DNA of 64,000 nt from Bagarius yarrelli (GCA_005784505.1 VCAZ01000003.1:401501-465500), one strand, 5' to 3'; shown: positions 1 to 11,700, counted from the first letter of the stretch. Notes: generated by a model not told the origin, from the letters alone. Program-made: numbers and translations.

Positions 1-311
1 TACAATTTAAAAGGTTCCAGTATATATTTTGTGCAGAATCTGTTGGTTTTTTGTATATCGGCATTATTAATTAAATCATTAACCACAATGCAAATTTATT
101 GTACATAAAAAAAGTATCAACTTTTATGTTTATCCTTCAAACCATTATTCTTGCTAGTTCATATGCATTTGGCAGCTATTCACAGCAACTTACAATTATC
201 TCATTTATCTATCTGAACATTGAAGGTTCTTCTCCAGGGGCTCATCATTGGCAGATTTGGGTTTAGACCCATTAAATTTACTTTTCATTTACATAAAATA
301 ATATAAAGTTC

Positions 312-490
312 GGGCAGCATAGTGGCTCACAGCAAAAAAGTCCCGGGTTCGATTTTCAGACAGGGGCCTTACTGGGTCTTTCTGGGGTTTGGAGTTTGCA
401 TGTTCTCCCTGTGTTTGCATGGGTTTACTCTGGGTTCTCTGGTTTCCTCCCACAGTCCAAAAACATGTGCTAAATTGCGCATATGAGTGA
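312..490 (+). repeat. SINE-A (V-SINE/DANA-like), 3'-truncated
   Basis: SINE-A has a tRNA-derived head (GGGCAGC...GTGGCTTAGTGG, B box GGTTCGATTCCC), a conserved centre (GTGTGGAGTTTGCATGTTC, CTCCCACAGTCCAAAAACAT) and a tail ending GGTATAGAAGATGAATGAA. The strongly conserved centre is the hallmark of vertebrate V-SINEs such as zebrafish DANA. This copy has head and centre only. Confidence 0.75.
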
Positions 491-499
491 TAAACCAGA

Positions 500-1020
500 T
501 AAACCAGCAGGTTATTCCATCATCACTGGAAAACTGCCTCTGGCCTACTGTCTGTAAGTGCGGATCCACCAACTGGACTGGATACAGACTAAGAAACAGA
601 CTAATATAAGCATAGATGCTATTCCACAAATACATTATGTGTTATTGGTGGTGTTTTCCCGGTTTCACTTGACCTGATTATTGCAGCCTAACAATCCTTT
701 AACGGATTTGTATAATAAAGTGTGTTATGTGTAAACCAGGTTAAAGAAATGAGTCTTTAATCTAATTTTACCCTGACAGAGTGGGTCTGCCTCTCGAACA
801 GTGTTTGGTAGATAATTTGGGTGCTAGATAGGAAGAGAATCTGCCGTCTGCAGATCGAGTTATTCTAGATATTATCAAATTGTCAGAGTTTCGAGAGCAC
901 AGCGGACATGGAGGACTATAATAGGATAGGAGCTCAGTCAAGTACTGAGGTGCTAAGTAAATAGCAAGATTTTAAAATCTGTAGGATGCTAAATAGGAAA
1001 TCAGTGCAGTGTTCACTGCC
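500..1020 (-). repeat. Unnamed long dispersed repeat, inverted copy
   Basis: Read on the minus strand, 500-780 aligns with 2409-2720 on the plus strand (shared blocks TTAACCTGGTTTACACATAA and GGCTGCAATAATCAGGTCA). Related pieces recur at 45090-45400 and 47380-47560. The tail of the plus copies (AGCGCTACAGAAATACAAGG..TTGATTTGACTT) is of a kind widespread in fish genomes. I cannot name the family. Confidence 0.55.
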
Positions 1021-1645
1021 AGTAGTGCCTATAAAACAATTGACATAACGGCTATTCAAACAAAAGCACACGTTCTTTACCAGAAATCAGATCCAAAAGC
1101 ACTTTTGCTAAAACTAGGACTAAAACAAGCTACATTTTTAATATATCCTACTAGATTTTTTTATATCAGTAAGAAATAAAGTAAACCTAATGGATGTTTA
1201 AATCTCTACATGAAAGCATATTATTATAGAATCCAGCTCATGCAAAAGAAAGCAGAAAAAAGGAGGGGGTGAGGAGGCAGCTGAGCTTTAGCTCATACTT
1301 CACCCACTGTGACACCCTTGTAGATAAAAACCCCAGGAGGAGTCTTTTTTTAAAAAAAAGAAAATGTTATTAATAATTTATTTTGCTTTACAAAGAGCTC
1401 AGTGGATTGGAACAGACTCACCAGTGCTGGTGAGCTTAGTTTAAACTGACAGATGGTACAGACCCTGAAAGCCTGGCATGGGAGAGTAAACAACCAGGTC
1501 AGTGGAAATCAGGTAAACAGACCATTCAAGTTTTTTTTGCAGTGTTAACACAAATGCTGGGCTAATCTTAGCTCTGGTCCCAAAACTGATATTGATTCTT
1601 AGAACCGATACTAATTATTTGTAAGTCTATGTGCTGGTAACCGAC
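1021..1645. other. No gene seen
   Basis: AT-rich unique-looking DNA with a purine-rich patch at 1250-1275 and a T/A-rich run at 1344-1365. No splice-bounded open frame or RNA was found. Confidence 0.4.
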
Positions 1646-1649
1646 ATGC

Positions 1650-1705
1650 ATTTACATTTACAGCATTTAGCAGACGTCCTTATCCAGAGTGACTTACATT
1701 TATTT
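1650..1705 (-). repeat. SINE-B tail fragment
   Basis: ACAGCATTTAGCAGACGTCC followed by TATCCAGAGTGACTTACATT is the reverse complement of the SINE-B/L2 tail. The head is absent. Confidence 0.6.
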
Positions 1706-2049
1706 CTTATTTTAACTAAACTATCAGAATTATTTTTTGACGCTTTTTTATCGCTTTATTGGCGCTTAGTACTTGACTTAATGTTTTAACTAGTTTTAAC
1801 CCCTCACAGTGCAGTGATGTAACGGTGGTCTTTTATGCCATTTATAGATACAGTGTTAAAAAATGGATGGAAAGGGTTAAATGAAGGGGAAAATATCGTT
1901 AAAACGGATTTTCTAGTTAAAAGAATTCTGTATGAACATGACAATAAACTTGTAACTTGTATACAGTGTCTAGTTTTCCTTTTCCATTCATCCTTGTTGG
2001 GCACTTAACTTAAGACCAAAGAATTAAATGTCAGGATCGAGGAATTGGG

Positions 2050-2215
2050 TAGGATGTAAGAGCAGATCAAAAACAACAACTAGCATAGCATAACCTGAAA
2101 CACATAGATATCGACCTCAACATTCAACAAAGACAGACTAAAACATAGGGTATAAAAACACAACCTAATTAAAGGAAACAATTAACTAAACAAGCAACTG
2201 AATTTTGAAGTTTTT
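2050..2215. repeat. A-rich dispersed repeat fragment
   Basis: An A/C-rich stretch with CAATTAACTAAACAAGCAAC resembles 25370-25440 and, less closely, 41250-41430, suggesting pieces of one dispersed element, perhaps an LTR element. The family is unknown. Confidence 0.3.
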
Positions 2216-2408
2216 AGACACTATCCTGGATTATGACTTTTCTTACGGCGACCTTCAAACCAAGTTAAAATACAAGCATCAAACCTGTTAACGCAATTAG
2301 CATGACAACTTTTGATGTGTTTTGACTGTCGTACATTATGACAACTGAGATACTGCGGTGTAAAATGGAGATCATGTTCGTACAGTCTGATACACTCGGT
2401 CAGTTTAA

Positions 2409-2955
2409 AAACTAGATTAAAGACCCATTTCTTTAACCTGGTTTACACATAACACACTTACACACTTTCATTATTTAAATCCGATAAAGGATGGTTAGGC
2501 TGCAATAATCAGGTCAACCTAAAACGGAACACACTTTCAATAACACACAATGACATCTACACTAACATACGTCTGTTTCTTTCCTATTTCGAGTTTAACG
2601 TCACCACCAGATCCAGTGTGTATCCAGTCTGTATCTGTCTTCTAGACAGCCATCCAAAAAAGACCACTAAAACTTAACTGCCTTATGGAATAACCTGCTG
2701 GTTTGTCTGGTCAGATGAGAACTGACCCCCTGACTGATCCTGGTTTCTCCCAAGATTTTTTACTCCATTCTGTCACTGATGGAGTTTTTGTTTTTTCGCT
2801 GCTGTCTCCTCTGTCTTGCTTAGTTGTGGACTCTTAATTTACAGATATGAATTAAACAGAACTGAGTGTTTTTATTATTGTCTTATTTGATTCTGTAAAG
2901 CTGCCTTGACACAATCTCTATTCTTAAAAAGCGCTACAGAAATACAAGGAACTTG
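2409..2955 (+). repeat. Unnamed long dispersed repeat, direct copy
   Basis: Partner of 500-1020 in the opposite orientation. It includes CCTTATGGAATAACCTGCTG and CCATTCTGTCACTGATGGAG, also found at 45163-45302, and ends in a GCTGCCTTGACACAAT..GCGCTACAGAAAT tail just before a SINE-A. Confidence 0.55.
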
Positions 2956-2979
2956 ATTTGACTTACAAACAACAATCAG

Positions 2980-3185
2980 GGCAGCACAGTGGTTTAGTAG
3001 TTAGCACTGTTGCCTCACAGAAAGAAGGCCATGGGTTTGATTCCCGGGCAGGGGCTTCTCTCATGTTTTCCCTGTGCTTGTGCGGGTTTATTCCGGGTTC
3101 TCTACGGTTTCCTCGCACAGTCCAAAAACATGAATATTAGGTTGATTGGTGATTTTAAATTGTCGAATTAGGGAATAGAAGATGA
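2980..3185 (+). repeat. SINE-A with internal deletion
   Basis: Head and centre are present. The sequence then jumps from TAAATTGTC straight to the tail GAATTAGGGAATAGAAGATG, so about 130 bases of the 3' half are missing. Confidence 0.75.
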
Positions 3186-3189
3186 ATGC

Positions 3190-4189
3190 ATGAAATAACA
3201 ATCAAAAAGGACCATTTTGGCGACTAAAGATTGCAGTGTAACCCCGGCTTAAGTTTCATGGTTTCTTTTCATCTTTTAACTTAAAAAAAAGAAGTTTCAT
3301 GGAAATCATAAGAATACATTACCAAAAATTCAGCACCCAGTTTGCTAATCCCATCGGAAATATTTCGACAGCAATATATTTGATCTGTTTTAGGATAATG
3401 TTTTTTTTTTTAAACTTTTTTTTTTTTAAATCTTTGAGGTTTTTCACTTTTTATTTCCCTCTTTTTTTCCTCCGGGCAAATTTAATGCTACGATTATCAG
3501 GTATGCGATTCGTCCTCATGCTTAAGCATGCCATTAAGCACTTTAAAAAAGCTGTTCTGAATTTATCTAGGCAGAATAATCAGATCAAGGCGCTTCCGAA
3601 GCGCATCACCAGGCAGACTGAAGAGACCGTGCTGGCTTCATTCAAGAGTAATTGAACCCTTCACTGTTCCCCATCGGAGCAGTGTACAGACTAACCACAG
3701 GTTGTCTGCAACCTGATGAGGGGTAGATGAATAATTCTAATGTTAATTATAAGCTAGAGGAGTATATGTGGAAATCCTTTCATTGTGGCTGATGAGGGAC
3801 GCTTAATGTGCCATTTAATAAACTGGTGATGGTTTTAATATACATACATCAAAAGGACGCACGCTTTATGAGCATCTCTCGGTCTATTCTTAGCCGTGGA
3901 CTCGAACACATGCTGTAACTTAAACTTTTATTTGGAACTTCGCTAAGTTTTTATTATTAAGCGCTTTATCTCGTAACTGTCAGGGTAATTGTAGAGGAGG
4001 CAGATGCAAGTGAAGATTGCTCATTTTAACAAAAGAACAAACAGTACAAAAATTATAACTTTAGAACATATGAAAAGACCTGATCTAGGAAAAAGAGCAA
4101 GATGGACTTGAAAACATAACATGACAACTTGATTCTGAAAATTTAAGGGATTAAGAGAGTCGGAAAAATATGATAAATGAATTATAATG
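3190..4189. other. No gene seen; AT-rich
   Basis: T-rich runs at 3402-3470 create a spurious open frame (3299-3655). The frame has no gene-like context and its first half is poly-F/L from T runs. Confidence 0.4.
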
Positions 4190-4275
4190 TAGACCTGTCC
4201 AGGGTTTACCCCTCCTGATCCTTGTGACCCCGAATTAGGGAATAACCGGGTATAAAAGATGAATAAATGAAAATT
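4190..4275 (+). repeat. SINE-A tail fragment
   Basis: GACCTGTCCAGGGTTTACCC, then CCCCGAATTAGGGAATAA and a GGTATAAAAGATGAATAAAT end. Head and centre are missing. Confidence 0.65.
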
Positions 4276-4309
4276 AATAATTATAATTTTAAAATAAATT
4301 AAATCCCAC

Positions 4310-4515
4310 AGCAAACATTGTTCCTTCACATATCTGATCTTAGAGGGCCTTAGAGTCAGATCGCAGGGAAACAGCACCCCTGGAGCAGGAAAGGTTAAAG
4401 GTCTTGCTCAAGGACCCGACAGTGGCAAACTGCCGGCAATTGGGCTTAAACCCATGTCTTCCTGTTCTTCCAGACAACAACGTATTGCCTTAACCATTTA
4501 AGCCACCACTGCCCA
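4310..4515 (-). repeat. tRNA-derived repeat related to SINE-B
   Basis: CACCCCTGGAGCAGGAAAGG, then GTCTTGCTCAAGGACCCGAC and a reverse-strand head ending AAGCCACCACTGCCC. The same arrangement recurs at 47690-47885 and in part at 10022-10140, defining a subfamily distinct from the main SINE-B. Confidence 0.5.
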
Positions 4516-4519
4516 AACA

Positions 4520-5420
4520 GTTATAGGACATGATTTGCTCAGGTGTAGTGGCTGATGGGAAAGGAAGCCATGTGAGTATTTTGGAGTGAACATGACACCA
4601 ATGTTAACATGCAACATAAATCCTTTTTAGTAATAAACTGTTAATATTAAATAATTATTTTATGTTGTCCAGCAATATGGCGCCTCCTAGTGAAACCATG
4701 CTGATGCTTAAAATGTAAAAAGAGAATGATATAACTATAAATTACAGCATTATACCAACCAAAATGCGAGAAAATATCCTGTTTAGATGAGCATCAGCAT
4801 GCATGCCCTGCCTATAAATTTTATTATCTGTAATATGTGGCTCTGGAGCTGCAAACTTGATCTTGTTATATTGTTGTTCACGGTGCTGATCCATCCTTAA
4901 TTTCCAGAATGAACAATATTGATTTACTTATTAAAGACGATCTTCCTTCTTCGAGTCCCATACTGGGTCTTTGTGATGGATTTCTGTGAGGAGTCACACT
5001 TATTTGCAGCCCCCTTTATGAAATAAAATGTTCATTACAGTTGATGATGAGGTTTTAGTATTATTCATTGAGCTTTTTCACCGCCTAGTAAATTGTTGCA
5101 CAGCACGGCTGATGACGTGGGATTCATGTTTGCTTTATATTATCCTAAAGGAAAGCCGAGAAAACACGTCTTCAATCAGCGCTGCTTACTTTGACAAGTG
5201 CGAGACATGATCTCTTGTAGGAAGAACACTTGTCGCAGGTAGTAGCCCTTGTGAATTGTTAGCAATATTTCATGTTTTTTTTGTCATAGTTGCACCAAAA
5301 TATGTTGGATTTTGCAGATTTATTCAAAATATGCAGAGTTTGTGTGCCTTCTGTGCAACTTCTGAGTTGGCAAAATTGCAAAAACGGGATTTTAAACTCT
5401 TACTAGTAAAGACACATGAA
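4520..5420. other. No gene seen
   Basis: Unique-looking AT-rich DNA without supported exons. The open frame at 5028-5210 has no flanking splice or promoter context. Confidence 0.35.
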
Positions 5421-5605
5421 ATGAAATGAAGCTACCAGGCAGAAGGCAAAGAAGAAGACCAAAGAGGAGGTATATGGATGTGATAAACAAGGACATAAAG
5501 CTAGTGGGTGTGAGTGAAGAGGATGTAGATAATAGGGTTGGGTGGAGACAGATGATTCGCTGTGGCGACCCCTAAAAGGGAACAGCCGAAAGGAAAAGAA
5601 GAAGA
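5421..5605 (+). mobile_element. RTE-type LINE, 5'-truncated 3' end
   Basis: The plus strand encodes the RTE C-terminus: a basic G-R-R-like stretch, R-R-Y-M-D-V, then E-E-D-V-D-N-R-V-G-W-R and M-I-R-C-G-D-P. This is followed by the typical 3' end GATTCGCTGTGGCGACCCC and an (AAG)n tail. Severe 5' truncation is normal for this clade. Confidence 0.7.
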
Positions 5606-5624
5606 AGATTAGTAAAGACACATA

Positions 5625-6290
5625 CTATATAAGGAGAAAAGTATTGGGACACCTGACCTTCACATCCTAAAGTTTAGGGAAGGGAAGTGGTAGCGCAGTG
5701 GTTAGGTTGTTGGACTACCAGCTTGAGAACCCAGGTTTAATTCCCAGCCCCACTAAGCCACCACTGTTGGGCCCCTAAGCAAGGCCCCTTGACCCCAATT
5801 GCTCAGTTGTATAACCAGAAATATTGTACGTCGCTCTGGATAAGGGTGTCTGCCAAATGCTGCAAACGTAAATGTATTTACATCCCGATGTAGTCTCGCT
5901 CTTCTCTTATATAACAACCTCCAAACATCTATGCAGTCTTTAGACTAGATTGTGTTTTGTGACTGTGGGGATTTGTGTTTATTCAGTTATAATAGTATTA
6001 GTAAGAACAGACACTAATGTTGAGGTGAGGAGGTCTCAGATTTAGTCGGTGTTCCAGTTCATCTCAAAGGTGATCATTGGGGTTGAGTCAGGGTTCTGTA
6101 CAGAACACGGGAGTTCTTTCACCTCAATAAGAACACCACATGTCTTCATGGATTTCAGAGGCTTTGTGCGTAGGGACATTGGAAAAGACTGGAAAAGTGT
6201 TCGTCCCACTTTTGTTTCAGCACTTGTAGGTGTGCTGGTAAGGTAGCCATACTGTTTATTTTATATAGTGTATGTAAATACCTTCTAGGA
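5625..6290. mobile_element. Non-autonomous palindromic DNA element, interrupted by a SINE-B
   Basis: It begins ACTATATAAGGAGAAAAGTATTGGGACACC and ends near TTATATAGTGTATG, forming imperfect inverted ends. The body is related in inverse orientation to 10150-10470. The same family occurs at 20560-20905 and 46621-47260. It resembles fish Tc1/mariner-like MITEs ending in a TATAGTGTA box. The SINE-B at 5682-5875 splits it. Confidence 0.55.
5682..5875 (+). repeat. SINE-B, full length
   Basis: SINE-B has a tRNA-like head (GTGGTAGCGCAGTGGTTA, B box GGTTcgATTCCC), a middle TGGGCCCCTAAGCAAGGCCC, and a 3' tail GTCGCTCTGGATAAGGG..TGCCAAATGCT..GTAAATG. The tail matches the 3' end of the L2 fragment at 39410-39458. 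This copy is complete but diverged in the B box. Confidence 0.8.
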
Positions 6291-6444
6291 CAGCTAGACT
6301 CAATGTATTATAATGAAAAATTCAATGTATTATTAATAAATAATATAATAATTACTAAGTGTAATAATACTTACATAATGCTGTGGTTTTAAAATAATAC
6401 GTCACCTATAGGAAGTGTTTTAAGAGACAAGAAATCTTAATAAA

Positions 6445-6598
6445 CATTTACATTTCTGGCATATGTCCCTATCCAGAGCGACTTACATTGATGTCATTTG
6501 TTAACCAAATGCAGAGTTGAGCTGGTGGTGCTGGGAATTGAACCTACAATCTTCTGATCAGCAGACCAACTACCAACCTGAGCAACTACCACCTCCCA
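6445..6598 (-). repeat. SINE-B
   Basis: Minus-strand copy from the tail (CCTATCCAGAGCGACTTACA) to the head (ACTACCACCTCCC). The GGGCCCCTGAG middle block is deleted. Confidence 0.7.
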
Positions 6599-6888
6599 CA
6601 GCATCTTTTTGATTGTATGGATTTATTCTTTAGATATTTGAAATATATATACACAACAATATGCTGTCATTTCATCATTCAAGCATTCCAACTGTGTACA
6701 TTCATACTGTGGGACTGCAGGTGTGTAGGTTGTGTAATTATAGCACAACTTTCCTCTACCTGCTCCAAGACTTTGGTGGTGCAATCAGATCTTTACTCAA
6801 TAAAACGCTTGTTTAATAGATGAGTCTGGATTTATGTAGTACTTTGTGCTCAGTTAGGTCTGAAAACATGTTGTAGGAGATTAGAATG

Positions 6889-6915
6889 CACACACACACA
6901 CACACACACACACAA
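6889..6915. repeat. (CA)n microsatellite
   Basis: About 13 CA units followed by an A-rich end. Confidence 0.9.
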
Positions 6916-6929
6916 AAACAAACTCACTA

Positions 6930-7950
6930 AGGAGTGGCTGATGTAACAGCACTGCAAGGTTACAGCCGCCTCCTGTGTGTGTGCAGAACAAGAAGCCGGT
7001 GCTGTGCATCATGCCCAACATCCGTGACTGACCCTTTGTTATGTGACCTCGCGTGTTACCTCACATCGAACACAACATGATCCTAATGTACTGCCAAGGC
7101 GTTCTCTATCCAACTGTCAAAATACTACCCAATGACAAAACCCTACATTACATCTGAGGGTGAAATCAGTTGGGCGTATAGTTGCCCTACAGCCCACTGT
7201 CTAAACTCACGTTTTGTAAACCACATGATATGCTAAATATTTTAGCTAGCCTTTACGGATAGCTGTTGTGGTAATTTCTTACGATTAGAAAAATAACTGT
7301 GGTTTTTAGACATTTATATTATTATAGATATTTAGTTACTTTTTAAACTGTTTTATTCTTTATTATTAAAATATATCTTGTTATATAATAGTATAATATA
7401 ATAATAGGTTAACTTTTGCTTCTTTCTGGTTTACAAATCAGTTGAGTTGCAAATAGATTATTTTTATCAATAAAAGACATTTATAAATGAAGTTAATGTT
7501 AAGATAATTTAAAAGAAAAAATGTGTCATGAAATGACAAATGCGGCTGCATCATTTACCGTACATTTTGTTATAGTATATGAATTATAATTTAACTAAAA
7601 ATTAAATACTTTCTTTATTTGTAGTGCACCTTTTTATAAAACATGTTGAAAAAGTATAAGAAAAAACATCAAGTTTCCAATAAAAGGCATACAGTAGTTT
7701 TTATGTTGCTTTTTATTCTTGGTAAAAAAAAAGATTTATTGGTTAAATTGAGGGCAAAAATGGTAATCATAGCATTTTTCTTTATATAACATCTACCTGA
7801 ATAAAAGGTAATTAAACGTGTACAATAAAATAGTTTAAAAAAAAATCTTGTATGAGTAAAAAAAAGAATAGTCAATATTAGTATAGACTGGATACCCTAT
7901 TTAGTGCATGCTAAGATTTCGGAGTCATTTTCGCCCCACAGTATTTTATT
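6930..7950. other. No gene seen
   Basis: The segment 7020-7200 (AACATGATCCTAATGTACTG and following) is weakly similar to 44480-44560, so it may be an old dispersed repeat. The rest is AT-rich with only spurious frames. Confidence 0.3.
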
Positions 7951-7951
7951 T

Positions 7952-8074
7952 GGGGATGTGGTGGCTCATGGTTAAGGTGTTGGACTACCAACCTGAAAAT
8001 TGTGGGTTCGATTCAGCTTCACCAAGCCACCACTTCTGGTTTGCTCTGGACAAGGACTTCTGCCAAATGTAAAT
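7952..8074 (+). repeat. SINE-B with internal deletion
   Basis: The head is complete through the B box GGGTTCGATTC. The sequence then skips to CTCTGGACAAGGACTTCTGC and the tail, omitting the GGGCCCC middle. Confidence 0.75.
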
Positions 8075-8128
8075 ATATATATATGTGTGTGTGGTTCTTG
8101 TTTTGTTTGTTTTTGGGTGGGGGGGTTA

Positions 8129-8312
8129 AGGGATGTGGTAGCACATTGTTTAAGATGATGGACTGCTAGCTTGAAGATTGTGGGTTTTATTTCCAGCATC
8201 ATTAAGTAACCCCTGCTGGGCCCCTGAGAAAGGCCCTAATCCCCAATTACTCAGTTGTATAAATGAGCTAAATATAAGTCAATTTGGATAAGGATGTCTG
8301 CCAAATTTAATT
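8129..8312 (+). repeat. SINE-B
   Basis: Near-complete direct copy lying 55 bases after the previous one, with a diverged B box and an AT-rich end. Confidence 0.75.
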
Positions 8313-8324
8313 TAAAAAACTGAT

Positions 8325-8478
8325 TAACAGCATTTGGCAGACGCCGTTATCCAGAGCGACTTACATGTATTTCATCTACACAACTGAGTGATTGGGTTTA
8401 CGAGCCCATGTGATAAGAATTGAACCACAATCTTCTAATTAGCAGTCCAACACCTTAACCACTGCACTACAACGCCCC
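8325..8478 (-). repeat. SINE-B
   Basis: Inverted copy 13 bases from the preceding one, so the pair is tail-to-tail. Head end is CACTGCACTACAACGCCCCC. Confidence 0.75.
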
Positions 8479-8492
8479 CCCAAAATATTAAT

Positions 8493-8551
<59 letters not shown>
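8493..8551. repeat. (GATA)n microsatellite
   Basis: About 14 perfect units next to the SINE-B head. It produces a spurious Ile-Tyr-Leu-Ser repeat peptide on the minus strand. Confidence 0.9.
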
Positions 8552-8552
<1 letters not shown>

Positions 8553-8879
8553 AAATTAGGAAATAATAATAAGAAAAAATGTATACAATATAGAATGAAA
8601 AAATGAGACTGTATAAATAAAGTATTTTTTTTTTCTTGGATAATGAAATTGATTTTTAAGACATTTACATCATTTGGCATTCGAGACTTGAAACACTGTA
8701 TGTAGAAAAAATAACTTTTAGTGTTTTAATTGCAGCCGCTAGACATTAAAACCTGGTCTTTTTGTCTTTTAACATTTCATACAGTTGTTATTAAATGAAG
8801 AAGCATTTTTGTTGATTATGTGTAGCAGGTTTAAAGAGTCCGATAAGAAATCATGTCAGTTCTGATTACTGGAAATAAA

Positions 8880-9310
8880 TGCGTTAGGCAGTCATAATGC
8901 CTCCAGCCCACACGCACACTTAGAGGAAGCGAGAGAAAGAATGAAAGAGAGAGAAAGAGAGAGAGATGTCCAGTTCAATCCCATCACAGCAGCATCACCA
9001 CTGATTCCCAGCACACTGTGATAAGAAGGAGACAGAGAGCAGCCTGTGTGGTTTGACCGAACATGCACTCTGTGAGCTGACATCATCAAGGCTAATTCTA
9101 AACGCTGAGGGAATGAGGGGCTGACCCTAAACACCAGCACTGAAGATTACCCCGACCCTTCTATTTGCCCTCTTATTGTTTTTCAATTAATCATAGCCAC
9201 TTTGTCATTAAAGTGACACTGACAGATGGCACAGGCTTTGTATGGGTTAAAAGAGTAACACCGCTGGATGAAAAACGCTTACTCAAGAGGAAAAGTGACG
9301 TTTAGTTGAA
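8880..9310. other. Repeat-poor block, possible conserved non-coding DNA
   Basis: Apart from a (GA)-rich run at 8925-8966 the sequence is balanced in composition and free of the repeats seen elsewhere. It contains homeodomain-type TCAATTAATC (9184-9193). No exon structure. The regulatory role is only a suggestion. Confidence 0.2.
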
Positions 9311-9318
9311 CGTGGTTT

Positions 9319-9480
9319 AGGCAGAGGTGAGTAGAGTAGCCGAAAAAAAAAATTTGACTTAGGAACAAGTAACCTTTAAAGTAACTTGAGAAAGAGTAAT
9401 AAAGTCTGAAATGATAAGATTACTCAATAGTAAGTTACTAGTTACTTGAATCCAATAAAACAAAGGGAAAATTTTGAATC
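9319..9480 (+). mobile_element. hAT (Tol2-like) terminal fragment
   Basis: It starts CAGAGGTGAGTAGAGTAGCC, then contains repeated AGTAACTT/AAGTAAC and TTACTCAATAGTAAGTTACT. CAGAGGTG ends with subterminal (A)AGTAACTT arrays are typical of Tol2-like hAT elements. The opposite end is not identified. Confidence 0.4.
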
Positions 9481-9751
9481 CGGAACAAATAATAATGATC
9501 AACTAGATAAAATAACGAAAATGGAGTGAATTTGTGAGATAGTAATTACAGTAAGATAAAAGTGTCTGTAGTTATAGAATCACCAAATAGTCTTTATCCT
9601 GAAACTTACTGTAACCTGTTATTATATATTATGATATATTAGCTTTTTTCCCTCTTTTGCCATTACGTTTTCGTACTTTTTCGCTTTTAAAAATAAGCGG
9701 GTTCTCATATGTACTTTAGATGACTGTGGCCTATTATGTGACTCGCCATCT

Positions 9752-9950
9752 CATTCATTCATTAATTCATTCATCTTTTATACTTACTTATTTCCTAATT
9801 TGGGGTCACAGGGATCTATAATTGGCAAAAGGCAGGAGGGGTACAGCCTGGACAGGTCGCCAGGCTGTCACAGGGCCTCACACACACTTATGCCACACAC
9901 ACACACTCACTCCTATGGGAAATTTAAGGTCATCAATCAATCTAAATATC
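9752..9950 (-). repeat. SINE-A tail half
   Basis: Minus-strand tail from TTCATTCATCTTTTATAC through GGGGTACAGCCTGGACAGG to the (CA)-rich segment and CTCACTCCTATGGG. The centre and head are not present. Confidence 0.75.
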
Positions 9951-10021
9951 AGGACCACCAAACTGCCTCTGCTTAGCACACACACACACAAGTTTGTTTC
10001 CCAAACTGCAAAGTCTGAAGC

Positions 10022-10140
10022 AAGGGTTAAGGATCATGCTCAAGGACCCAACAGTGGCAGACTGGGGCTCAAACCCAGGTCTTCCTGATCTTCTCATCAT
10101 CAACAACTTGGCGTCTTAACCACTAGAGTCACCACTTCCC
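10022..10140 (-). repeat. tRNA-derived repeat related to SINE-B
   Basis: GGGTTAAGGATCATGCTCAA, then GGACCCAACAGTGGCAGACT and a head ending AGAGTCACCACTTCCC. Same subfamily as 4310-4515 and 47690-47885. Confidence 0.55.
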
Positions 10141-10149
10141 AATTTACGT

Positions 10150-10470
10150 TATTCCTTCAACGGATCATCACCGGGTCCAAACGCTGTCCCAACATGACAA
10201 GATCTATGTACACAAAGCCCTTGATCTCCATAAAGACATGCTGTGTTGTGATTGGATAAGAAGAACTGGAGGGAGTGTCCTGTACAGAACCCAAAACTGA
10301 ACACTTTTGGGATGAACTGGAATACTCTTCATATTATTGTGACTGAATGGACACCAGCCCCAGCCCCACAGTCACACAACACAACACAATCTAGTGTACA
10401 ATCTTTTATATGTTATATGAGTCAGAGTAAGTCGGCTGTCAAAACTCATTACATTGTGTTATGAATGTGT
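10150..10470. mobile_element. Half of the palindromic DNA element
   Basis: CATAAAGACATGCTGTGTTG, GTGTCCTGTACAGAACCC and TTTTGGGATGAACTGGAA parallel 20627-20735 and are inverse to blocks at 6085-6150. One half of the element described at 5625-6290. Confidence 0.5.
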
Positions 10471-10716
10471 ATCTTTTCTAAGTGACACTTCATTAAAATT
10501 CATTTCTCTCCAAAGCTGCATTTTAACATTGTTTAAAGTTGTCTATAAAGAAAAATAAACCTTTTCTTAGAATAACTGAAAGTTAATTGATTTTTAATAA
10601 ATTAATTTCTTTTTAAAAAAATATCTATTTTTAAATAATAATTTATTTAAAAATTTCTTCTATTTCTGCTCAGGATCTAATATCATTCATTCCCCCTTTG
10701 TTGGTACCACAACATC

Positions 10717-10724
<8 letters not shown>

Positions 10725-10749
<25 letters not shown>

Positions 10750-10754
10750 ACAGG
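10725..10754. repeat. (CA)n microsatellite
   Basis: About 14 CA units preceded by CTCTCT. Confidence 0.9.
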
Positions 10755-11500
10755 AGGGATGTCTCTATAAATCACACTTTTACACACAAAGAAGCCACAT
10801 TAAAACGAAACTCACTCACATCCACACCGTGGAGGAGGAAAACCATCTGTGCTCTCTTGCTCAGCAGATGCTGGAACAGAGGCGCTGCTTCTGTGCTGTC
10901 AATCAAACTCTAAAAAACCGTGGCGGTGATACAGTTTATAAATTATGTGTTACCGTGATAAAAGTGCACAGCGCTACACTTTCAGATGGATTTCTAAACA
11001 GACATCTGTGTAAATCAGACTGGGGCTTCAGGTTCAGCTTGGAAAAAAATAGTGAAATGTTCTGGTCAGGTTCATCAGGGTGACGGGGGTTAAAATAAAA
11101 TACTGTCAGTTTTGGTTTTTTTGTCTGGTTTTGGTGTAAATATACTAAACCTAGACTTTGTGTGACTTTTAATTAGTAATAAAAATAGAAAAAAAAAATT
11201 AGTAGAAGTTATTTTTATAACACTGTGTATAATAATTAATAAAAGTAATTTGTCTCTAAATAATTAATTAAATAAAATAAAATTTCCTAAAAATTAATTT
11301 TTAAAACTGATTTTATACGGTTCCTACAAAATATTGTACATTTGTAGTTAAAATTGATCTTAAAATCCATTATACATGATTTTAAGGTTTTTGTTTTTTT
11401 ACTATTATTACTTTTATTATGTAATTATTTAAGTACTGAAGATATTTCACATATTTGGACCAAGACATGTCATGTGACATTATATTGAAAAAGTTTCTAA
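10755..11500. other. No gene seen
   Basis: 10755-11085 is mixed sequence with short open frames but no credible splice sites. 11100-11500 is AT-rich. Confidence 0.3.
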
Positions 11501-11503
11501 TAG

Positions 11504-11700
11504 TCGTGTGGTAGCTCAGTGCTTTGGGAGTCGGGCTTCCGTTTAAAAATTTGTGACTGCCACTTATCTGCCAAGACCTAGGTTCAATTCCCAGCACCAC
11601 CAAGACACCACCATTGGGCCCCTGATCAAGGCCCTTAACCCTTAATTGCTCAGTGGTATAAAAGAGATAAATGTAAGCCACTCTAAATAAGGATCTGGAA
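11504..11700 (+). repeat. SINE-B with head insertion
   Basis: The head TGTGGTAGCTCAGTGCTT is separated from the B box (GGTTCAATTCCCAGCACC) by about 25 extra bases. Middle and tail (GTAAGCCACTCTAAATAAGG) are present. Confidence 0.75.

Noticed and set aside
2958..3140. Short coding frame starting in the SINE-A at 2980
   Set aside because: Entirely within a SINE. Similar frames recur in other SINE copies (for example 22666 and 51086).
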